Of a DNA stretch of 64,000 bases, positions 43,401 through 49,883 are shown one piece after another (position 1 is the first letter of the stretch; every line of letters starts with the position of its first letter). The translations under genes and the position numbers were made by a program. The notes under the pieces are model-generated. The model had not been told where the DNA came from, did no database searches, and saw only the letters and a list, made by a program, of their open reading frames with translations. This DNA comes from an uncultured bacterium. Its GTDB lineage: Bacteria > Hydrogenedentota > Hydrogenedentia > Hydrogenedentales > CAILVY01. The stretch is from contig CALEDJ010000020.1 of the NCBI GenBank assembly GCA_937951485.1, positions 52,010 through 116,009 on the forward strand, read 5' to 3'.

Positions 43401-44733
43401 CGTAGCCGCCGATAACGAACATGAAGGGAATCAGCGGGACGCGGTAGCGCGCGCCCACGATCAGCGGCAGGAATATCGCGTGGTATGCCGCCGAAAACGC
43501 CAGCAACAATACCAGGGTGCGTCGCGCCGACGAGGCGTCCGTGTCCGGCGCATCGGCTTGCCGAACCCACACGCGGTCGCGCAGCAACAGCAACAACCCC
43601 AAGGCCAGCACGGTCAGCGGCAGCGCGAATCCCGGCAGACGGCGCAGGGTTCGCGACCATTCCTTTTCATACGTCGTCACCTTGTTCTCGTCAATCTCGG
43701 CGGGGCTCCAGTAGAGCACGGCGCGCTTGAGAATGAGCCGGAGAAATTCAACGGGATGATCGCGTATCCAGGCGCGCGCGTTGGAGACGAAATAGTCCCG
43801 CCATTCCCGGTAGGTCAGGCGTTCCCTGCCCATCTCCGCCGCGAGCGTCTCCATCATTGTGGGCAGGTCGAAGACACTCCAGCCGCCATCGGGCACGAGC
43901 CTTCTCAATGCAGGCGTATCGGGAGAATACCCATCCGCGCCATCGCTGTTGCCGATCATCAGACTGACCTCGCCGGTGTGCGCGATGGGCGTGAACGTGC
44001 CGCTTGCGCGATAGTTGCGGACGGTCACCGGAGACACCGGCAGCGCCACGCCGATGATAAATCCGGTCACCCAGACGGCAAAGACGCGCCCGCGCTGCAT
44101 CCGCCATGCGGCCCACGCGGCCCACAGGAACACCACCGGCGCCATGCTGATCCCTTCTCCGCGCATCAGCGCCGCCGCGCCCAGCAACAGCCCCGCAATC
44201 AGGCCGTGAAATGGTGCGGGCCGCCGCACCCACTGATGACAGACAAGCATAAGGCACAGGATCAACGTGATAAACGGAACCGGCTGGTTCAACTCCCCCT
44301 CATAGTAGATCATGGACCAGTAGGTAGCCATGAGGAATGCCGCGACAAGGCCCGCAGTCCGCCCAAATAATACGCGGCCCAAATAGAAAACCAAGACAAT
44401 ATTGAACAGTCCCAGCGCGATTTGCACGATGCGTGGCGCAAGGTAACTCGAATCCGTCAGCGCATAGATGGCCGCCAGATACAGCGAATAGCCCGGCGGG
44501 TTGGGATAGGGGTATCCGTCAATAAAGCCTTCCCGCTTGCCCGCGGGCGGCGACCAGTCCCCCGACACCATCGCCCGCGCCCAATAGTCCTTGAACTGCG
44601 GGTCATTCATGGGATAATCGAAATCCGGCGCATGCACCAATTCGCTGAGATAGCACAAGCGCAACACAAGCCCCAAGAGCAGCGCCAGACCCAGCAATAG
44701 CGCCGTGCGTCTGTCCGAAAAGATCAGCGTCAT
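40477..44733 (-). CDS. GT39-type membrane domain fused to about 27 TPRs
   Basis: A 1418-residue protein from the ATG at 44733 (MTLIFSDRRT); a start at 44814 would add 27 residues. The first 480 residues are polytopic (about 10 segments) and resemble GT39/PMT glycosyltransferases, with PDFDYPMNDPQFKDYW in the first loop and YEGELNQPVPF. From about 505 to the end are 34-residue TPR units, about 27 by count, such as PDDPYAHYHLGVLLLEKDHA and PEYPEVHYNYGIALFRTGRT; one near the middle of the last third is degenerate (TTLGEAEEALTLAPQN). Similar membrane-TPR fusions belong to O-GlcNAc-transferase-like or scaffold proteins, but no GT41 catalytic domain is present. The TPRs probably hold a protein substrate or partner in the periplasm. 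It ends abutting a MITE-like element. Confidence 0.85.
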   Translation of the reverse strand: MTLIFSDRRTALLLGLALLLGLVLRLCYLSELVHAPDFDYPMNDPQFKDYWARAMVSGDWSPPAGKREGFIDGYPYPNPPGYSLYLAAIYALTDSSYLAPRIVQIALGLFNIVLVFYLGRVLFGRTAGLVAAFLMATYWSMIYYEGELNQPVPFITLILCLMLVCHQWVRRPAPFHGLIAGLLLGAAALMRGEGISMAPVVFLWAAWAAWRMQRGRVFAVWVTGFIIGVALPVSPVTVRNYRASGTFTPIAHTGEVSLMIGNSDGADGYSPDTPALRRLVPDGGWSVFDLPTMMETLAAEMGRERLTYREWRDYFVSNARAWIRDHPVEFLRLILKRAVLYWSPAEIDENKVTTYEKEWSRTLRRLPGFALPLTVLALGLLLLLRDRVWVRQADAPDTDASSARRTLVLLLAFSAAYHAIFLPLIVGARYRVPLIPFMFVIGGYGLWRIGVFFSSRDWRNAAGWGAAALAIFAVAHIEFIPVAPDLSRWNDERRTAYMARGRIEAGIADFQQWLARRPDDPYAHYHLGVLLLEKDHAAEAAEHFAAALRLRPEYPEVHYNYGIALFRTGRTDEAIAQFRQAIAVHRDDAVARFNLGLALAAAGDTDAAIAEYREAVRMNPAHLDALNHLGFELARKGEREEAVRLFRAALATAPEDPQSNFNLAHQLAAQGDLEDAIAHYERAVAARPGQADYHFNLALAYGRKNDFIKAATHFEETLRIQPDYDAAYSDYAFALAKTGRFDDAEHFAEKAVAARPDDPRAWFNVGCALSVMGRHEAAADYLREALQRDPDYSDAWNSLGNALAQQGDLEGGLDAFRRAVALKPDHAGAYFNLGYYLGQAGDLEGGIRALRESIRLDPAYADAHYNLGLLLEKQDEAAQAIAAFTMALEINGRHDGAHAALGFRLLAQGDQEAALAHFRQAAQNNPSNASAWYGIGLALQHAGRHAEAVDAFIKALETDPAFEAVHYNLALALANSGRHEEALPHYVQCLRVSPDNANVRYDYAEALAGAARWKEAAAQYEEALALKPGYLDAMNGLGAALYAMGRVEDALAQFESALQIAPENPGALFNKGYILWQRGDSDEGIALIRRALEHDPNNAAIHLNLGLAMNATGDTEAARKHFAAAVALEPRLAPAHHHLADLLAARGRTDEAIRHYEAALNANPDHPDSAKNLAFLLLNKKEHRAAAERFRAALMSDPADADAREGLADALTTLGEAEEALTLAPQNLDTIRRLAFLLARAGNMDGAIGQFTTYLEERPEDAEAHCGLGDALACTNRMAEARSHYEEAIRLNPDFALAHNNLADLLVRLGDKAAAIMHYQEAARLNPENPDTRANLGSVLARDNRLDEATEQLREAVRLDPRHAGAHFVLGQTLMRLGDLDGAISHLQRALLLRPDWREVREHLDRALQERDVAAQTQ

Positions 44734-44912
44734 GCCACAGCCTTTCGGGCGCAAGCATTGTCGGGCCTCCCGGACAAATCCGTTCCGCCGCAGCCCGTGC
44801 GCTTTTCCCGGCAAGGGATATTGCCGGCAGGGGTAGTCGGGTCGCCTCCTTTATGGTCCGGCAGACGGTATGCCGAACGGTATCCCCGTGTCGAATGGTC
44901 CATACCCATGCT

Positions 44913-46457
44913 TCACTCCCCTGCGGGGGTCTTCAGCCACCCCTTTGTCTTGAGGTATCGTATGGCGCCTTCGCTAAGGAACAGCGGCATGGCGGCGCAT
45001 GCCCGCCAGAAGGAACCGTGGAGTGAACGCCGGATGAGGCGAAAATACGCTATGGGACGCAAAAAAGTCTTGGCGTAGAACGCGGCCAATCTCAACGCCA
45101 GGCGGGTTGTCGGCGCATTTGCGTGGCGACGAAATGCCGCAATCAGGCGGCGCATGAGCGGGCGATGCAGGAACCCGGCAATCTCAATCAGAACATTCGC
45201 GTCTCTCTTTTCACGGAAATAGTAGTCTCTGTCCACGGCAGGTTTGATACGTTCCGGGCATTCATTTTTCGCGCGTTCGTATAATTGTGTCCCATAGTAA
45301 AAGGTGAGCGAAAAAATCTCCAGATAGAAGGGACGGGGCGTTTCCAGAAGTGTTTCGGCCGTTTTCAATTCATCTTCGAGCGATTCAAAGGGATTGTCCA
45401 CAATCACATCATAATAGGCCGCGACGGGATACCGGTGAATCAATTGGGCCGCTTTCAGAAAATCGGCGGCGGTGGTCTGTCGCAGGTACACCTCTTTACA
45501 GATGCGGTCGCTGCCGCTTTGCAGCCCCATGTTGGCCCATGCCAGGCCGGCGTCCACCAGCAGGTCCATCTTCTCCTGCGTGAAATAGCGCGGCGCGCCT
45601 TTGACTATGAAGGGCAGATTGATGCGCGCTCGATATTCGCTGCAAAAAGATTCCAGATATTCCCTGGTACAGGCCAGAAAACAATCATCCGTAATGTCCA
45701 CATAGGTGAGCCTCGGCCCTTCCTGCATGGCCGTCTCAAGTTCTTCCATCACATGGCCGATGCTTCTGCGGCGAATGGGATTGTGCGCGTACAACGTTTT
45801 TAGAAAACTGTTCACGCAATACGAGCAGGCATAGGGACATCCGCGCGAGGACAGAATCTTGTAAACACCGCCCCGGTAGCGGCGGAACCTGACCAGATGC
45901 CCGGCCGTGAGCGAATGAATGGCCCCGTTCAGAAGCACAAAACTGTTCTGCGGAATCTGCCGCGAAATCGGCAGTTCGTCCAGTTCCGTCACAAGCGGAT
46001 GCATGGGGTTGCGGTGCAATGCGCCATTTTCCAGAAAACACAAGTTCTTGACATCGTGAAACGACCTGCCCTGTTGCGCAGCCTCCGCGAGGTCCAGCAT
46101 CGTCTGTTCCCCCTCCCCGATGCAGACATAGTCGGCATCTTCCAGGCACATCTCCGGCGCCGTGGTGGCATGAATCCCCCCCCAGATGAGGGGAATTTCC
46201 GGGAACGCCTCTTTCAGGGCGCGCGAAACCCGCTTTGCCACACTGTAGTCAATGGCCATGAGGCTGATGCCGATGAACGCCGGCGTGAGTTCACGCACAA
46301 AACAGGCCAATGCAGCGTTGTCATCCGGGGAATCCGGGTCGAAACGCGGCAGATACAGCAAATACGATTGCCAACCCCGGTCCAGCAGCAGATGGTGCAG
46401 CCCCTTGAGCCCGATGATGTCCAGATTCCGCTGCACGCTTATCAACAGGATGTTCAA
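44913..46457 (-). CDS. B12-binding-type radical SAM enzyme
   Basis: A 514-residue protein. The N-terminal part (about 1-150) resembles a cobalamin-binding domain: ILLISVQ, GISLMAIDYSVAKRV, WGGIHATTAPE and EGEQTMLDLAEA. A Lys/His-containing cobalamin ligand is not obvious. The radical SAM core follows, with RGCPYACSYC giving the 4Fe-4S ligands Cys207, Cys211 and Cys214, then MGLQSGSDRI. The C-terminal 120 residues are predicted helical and basic (LRLAAFYAKTFLRPIAYF). Such enzymes usually methylate unactivated carbon or rearrange lipids and natural products. The divergently transcribed neighbour is another radical SAM protein, with 299 bases between them. The family call is firm; the substrate is unknown. 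Confidence 0.88.
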   Translation of the reverse strand: MNILLISVQRNLDIIGLKGLHHLLLDRGWQSYLLYLPRFDPDSPDDNAALACFVRELTPAFIGISLMAIDYSVAKRVSRALKEAFPEIPLIWGGIHATTAPEMCLEDADYVCIGEGEQTMLDLAEAAQQGRSFHDVKNLCFLENGALHRNPMHPLVTELDELPISRQIPQNSFVLLNGAIHSLTAGHLVRFRRYRGGVYKILSSRGCPYACSYCVNSFLKTLYAHNPIRRRSIGHVMEELETAMQEGPRLTYVDITDDCFLACTREYLESFCSEYRARINLPFIVKGAPRYFTQEKMDLLVDAGLAWANMGLQSGSDRICKEVYLRQTTAADFLKAAQLIHRYPVAAYYDVIVDNPFESLEDELKTAETLLETPRPFYLEIFSLTFYYGTQLYERAKNECPERIKPAVDRDYYFREKRDANVLIEIAGFLHRPLMRRLIAAFRRHANAPTTRLALRLAAFYAKTFLRPIAYFRLIRRSLHGSFWRACAAMPLFLSEGAIRYLKTKGWLKTPAGE

Positions 46458-46756
46458 TAGATACGATCTCCTGTAACAGCGTCCGCAAAGGATTCAAAAC
46501 AACGACGCCGGATGAATCATTTGAATATCTCTTTGCTCTGCACGCCGTTTAAAGCATATCACGTGAGGCAGAATGGATGCGAAATCGTAATCCAGCATCC
46601 CTTCGTCTTCCCCGCTGCCTTCCTTATATGGCACCGGGAAAGATGTGGGCAATTATTCTCGTTTTTTGAGCGCACAATTTGAAAAAACGCAGTATGTGCG
46701 ATAAAATATGTGTGATACATGTAAATATGAAATTATATTATAAAAGTACAATACCT
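46458..46756. other. AT-rich divergent intergenic region with promoter
   Basis: 299 bases between the two radical SAM genes. The last 120 bases are much richer in A+T than the flanks and hold a promoter at 46679-46707. I see no gene. Confidence 0.6.
46679..46707 (+). promoter_or_regulatory. Predicted sigma70-type promoter of SPASM radical SAM gene
   Basis: TTGAAA at 46679-46684 and TAAAAT at 46702-46707 are exactly 17 bases apart. A TTG start codon at 46679 would fall in the -35 box, so the gene must start further on. Confidence 0.55.
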
Positions 46757-47890
46757 ATGTTTGAAAAACTAGCGTCAGGCATCGAAAAGATACGCCACCT
46801 GAACCGTATCCGTTCGGTGTCGTGGGGGCGTTTGCTGCGCCTTATGCCACAGGTATGGCTGGACTATATACGTGGACGCGGCATCAGTCATTCCCTTGTT
46901 AACGTGACACTGGAAGTGACATATCGGTGCAATGCCCAATGTTCATTCTGCTTCGCGGACAAGAGTCTCCCATCTCCAGGACGGCAGGAGTTGTCTGCCG
47001 AAGAGATCGGCGCCGTGGCAGCGTCTGTGTCGCCGCAGGGTGCCGGCTTTTTCCTCACGGGCGGGGAACCGTTTGTCCGGTCGGATATGCCGGAAATTAT
47101 TAAGAGCATCAAGCATTACAGGCTCAAGGTGGGGATCAATACGAACATGTCGTTGCTGACGCAGGAGATAGCGCTGGCGTTGCGTGACCTCAACTTGGAT
47201 TACCTCATCGCGTCCTTGCACGGCCCCCGCGAAATACACGACCGCCTGACCGGTGCTGCCATGTACGATGCCATCATAGAAAACATCGCCCTGCTGCGCC
47301 GCATCTCCCCGCAAACACGCGTCTTGGTCAATTGCGTCATTCTTCCGGAAAATGTCGAGCGACTCTCAGAGGTGGTTGTGGAGATCGCAAGAGCCGGAGC
47401 GCATGCCCTGACGCTCCAGCATGAAACATTCATCACTCGCGAGGAAGTGGATGCCTATCATGAGGTCTGGCGGGATCTTTTTGGTGAAGGTCTTTCCCCA
47501 CCGCTGAACGTGCCCATGCGCGGGTCTGGCCGTTGCGATCCCGCCGCAGTTATCGCGTCCATTCATGAAGCCAAGCATGCAGGTCGCGCGGCGGGAATGC
47601 CCGTTTTTGTCAAGCCAGATCTCTCCGAAGCAGGCTTTGTCGCCTGGTACGAGGGCAGATTCCACCCGTACGGACGCTGTTCTTATCTGTACACCGACGC
47701 GCGCATCACCCCCTATGGAGACGTGGTGGCGTGCCAATCATTACCGTTGGTTTTGGGCAATGTCAGACACCAGCCGCTGCCGGAAATTTTCAATAATGAA
47801 GCCGCGGCGCATTTTCGGCGCTGCATCCGGTTCCGTGGCGGCAGCATCCCCGGTTGTGCGCGATGCTGCAAACTCTACCGAAGTTTTTGA
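46757..47890 (+). CDS. Radical SAM protein with SPASM-type C terminus
   Basis: A 377-residue protein from the ATG at 46757 (MFEKLASG). I prefer this start because the upstream in-frame codons are extremely A+T-rich and lie at the predicted promoter; ATG 46727 is possible. LEVTYRCNAQCSFCFADK carries the three Cys of the SAM-binding cluster near residue 58. FFLTGGEPFVRSD follows. The C-terminal third has CSYLYTDARITPYGDVVAC and CIRFRGGSIPGCARCC, the pattern of SPASM auxiliary clusters. It may modify a peptide or carbohydrate. Its base composition is lower in G+C than most of the window, at least at the 5' end. A GT39 protein follows after 51 bases. Confidence 0.88.
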   Translation: MFEKLASGIEKIRHLNRIRSVSWGRLLRLMPQVWLDYIRGRGISHSLVNVTLEVTYRCNAQCSFCFADKSLPSPGRQELSAEEIGAVAASVSPQGAGFFLTGGEPFVRSDMPEIIKSIKHYRLKVGINTNMSLLTQEIALALRDLNLDYLIASLHGPREIHDRLTGAAMYDAIIENIALLRRISPQTRVLVNCVILPENVERLSEVVVEIARAGAHALTLQHETFITREEVDAYHEVWRDLFGEGLSPPLNVPMRGSGRCDPAAVIASIHEAKHAGRAAGMPVFVKPDLSEAGFVAWYEGRFHPYGRCSYLYTDARITPYGDVVACQSLPLVLGNVRHQPLPEIFNNEAAAHFRRCIRFRGGSIPGCARCCKLYRSF

Positions 47891-47941
47891 TCGCAGGAAG
47901 ACGGTTTGGTTTTTTGTCTCACAATGACATGATCTCCTCTT

Positions 47942-49702
47942 ATGATACAGCAGTGTACAACAACGATTTTGGCAAGGATGAACGTTTCGAATGAAGCCGG
48001 CCGGGGAAAACGGTTCTGGATGCTGCGCTGGCTGTTCCTTGCGTTGCGCGGAGCAGAACCGCGCGCATTACTCGGCCTGTTGATGCTTGCAACAGGAATG
48101 TGCGCTGTCGCGGCGATTGCGTTTGACCGTGCGGATCTTTCCGGAGATGAGGCGCATTATTGGGACTGGTCGAGAGACCTGGATTGGTGTTATTACTCCA
48201 AACCTCCCCTGGTTGCCTATGTGTTGCGTCTTTCCTCCCTGGTATCAGGAGGCGGTGAAAGTGCCATTTTTACCGCAGGCGCAATGATATTCATTCTACT
48301 GCTTCTACCAGCCGCATATTGCTCAGGATCGGGTATTGCGCAAAGCAAGATGGCGGGATTGGTCACAGCGCTTGGCGTGTTTGGCATGTATTACCAGGCA
48401 TGCTCGGTGCTGACCGTGGAAACAAACAAACTGGTGTCGATCTTCTGGCTTGGGGCTATGTTGACGTTTCATCAGGCGGTGAACGGAGGCCGGGGGGCGT
48501 GGATCATGACAGGGCTGTTTGCCGGCCTGGGTCTGCTTTCGAAACACACCATGGTATTGCTGATTCTCTCCTTTGCCCTTTATCTCATCTTGGTGGACCG
48601 AAAGCCGTTAAAAACGCGCGGACCATATCTTGCGGCAGCCCTTGCCATTCTTATGAATGTCGGAGTCATCTATTGGTATCTGCGTTATGGGTTCACGGCC
48701 TATCATCACATGGCGACGCTCAATGCGGGCGCGCCGGGGATCTCCCTGGTGATGCGACCTGCTCAGTTCCTGTTGATGCAATTCGTCTCCGTCAGTCCCG
48801 TCTTGTTCCCCCTGTTCATGGGGGCGGTGGCCCTGATGCTCTTTCGCTGGCGGTCAGACAAGACGGCGGCGTATCTGTTTCTCTGCTGGGGGGTGACGTT
48901 CGGGTTTTTTGCCGGCCTTTCCATGACGCGCGATATTTATGTCCATTGGCCCATGCAGGGTTACTACGCTGCCGCCGTCGCGCTCGGATACGCGACCGCC
49001 AATGCGCGATCAATCCGGGCACGCCGCGTTGTATATGGGTTAACCGCGCTGCATGCCGTGGCCGTATGGGGCATTCTCTGCCTCGGGAGTTTTCAAACGA
49101 CGCCTAATGTGGAAGGAAGCCGGATCGGTCATGCGTTGGAACCCTTTGCAGATGAAATTCTCCAAGAACAGGTCTTTCTCGTGGCCGATGATCGCTGCTT
49201 GACGGCGCTTGCAAGTTTCTATGGTCCGGGGCAGCCCCGTGCCTATTGTCTGCCCGTCATTTACCGCGATATCTGCCAATACGATATCTGGGGCGGCTGG
49301 GAAACGTTGATTGGGAAAGATGCCATCCTGATGCTCGTGGCGGATGATGACCAGGCCAATCAGGTTGCCAAAGACTTGGTAAAATTCAGAGTCTTCGCGG
49401 CTTGCGGCCCGTTGCAAGGCAGATTCACGCCCGAGGGTCTTTTCGACCCAATCCTAGAGGACAGCGACCAGCCGGCGGAGACCATAGATGAATGGGCACT
49501 GTTTGACGACTCGCTTTTCTGTGGACCGGTTGCGAATACACACATGCCGGATTGGCTGTCCCATTTGGACCGAAATGTCCGGATATACAAAATGCACAAG
49601 TTCGCCGGCTTCAACAACTGGCGCGATTCGGATTTTTACGGCGGACAAGACCAGATTTTTTCACCACCGGACAATGGCGGCGCCTCGCGATGTTTGCATT
49701 GA
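47942..49702 (+). CDS. ArnT/PMT-type GT39 membrane glycosyltransferase
   Basis: A 586-residue polytopic membrane protein from the ATG at 47942; ATG 47978 (MNVSNEAG) is possible. The conserved first loop reads LSGDEAHYWDWSRDLDWC followed by YYSKPPLVAYVLR, which is the GT39/ArnT signature that binds the undecaprenyl-phosphate sugar. About ten membrane segments follow. A soluble C-terminal domain (about 400-586) contains GPGQPRAYCLPVIYRD. It probably transfers a pentose or hexose to lipid A or other envelope acceptor. It may be cotranscribed with the SPASM radical SAM gene. A MITE lies 20 bases after its stop. Confidence 0.85.
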   Translation: MIQQCTTTILARMNVSNEAGRGKRFWMLRWLFLALRGAEPRALLGLLMLATGMCAVAAIAFDRADLSGDEAHYWDWSRDLDWCYYSKPPLVAYVLRLSSLVSGGGESAIFTAGAMIFILLLLPAAYCSGSGIAQSKMAGLVTALGVFGMYYQACSVLTVETNKLVSIFWLGAMLTFHQAVNGGRGAWIMTGLFAGLGLLSKHTMVLLILSFALYLILVDRKPLKTRGPYLAAALAILMNVGVIYWYLRYGFTAYHHMATLNAGAPGISLVMRPAQFLLMQFVSVSPVLFPLFMGAVALMLFRWRSDKTAAYLFLCWGVTFGFFAGLSMTRDIYVHWPMQGYYAAAVALGYATANARSIRARRVVYGLTALHAVAVWGILCLGSFQTTPNVEGSRIGHALEPFADEILQEQVFLVADDRCLTALASFYGPGQPRAYCLPVIYRDICQYDIWGGWETLIGKDAILMLVADDDQANQVAKDLVKFRVFAACGPLQGRFTPEGLFDPILEDSDQPAETIDEWALFDDSLFCGPVANTHMPDWLSHLDRNVRIYKMHKFAGFNNWRDSDFYGGQDQIFSPPDNGGASRCLH

Positions 49703-49713
49703 ATGACAATGGT

Positions 49714-49883
49714 GGACTCAGGTAACCGTTCACGGGGTTGACCCCCAAAAAACATGGGGTTTTTCGCAATTGCAGCGGGAGAACGGCGCGAAAATGCGGC
49801 AAAATGCGACGACTTGTGATCCGAAAAGTGCGGTTTTCCGAGTGTTTTTCCATTCTGGACCCCGTGAACGGTTACGGACTCAG
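49714..49883. mobile_element. 154-bp MITE with 17-bp inverted repeats and 8-bp target duplication
   Basis: The element spans 49722-49875. It starts GTAACCGTTCACGGGGT and ends ACCCCGTGAACGGTTAC, a perfect 17-bp inverted repeat. It is flanked by exact direct repeats GGACTCAG at 49714-49721 and 49876-49883. GTAA ends with an 8-bp duplication fit the IS66 family, so it is probably a nonautonomous IS66-type MITE. It has no coding capacity. The right target copy overlaps the stop codon (49880-49882) of the exosortase-epimerase gene, so insertion happened at the stop. Confidence 0.93.
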
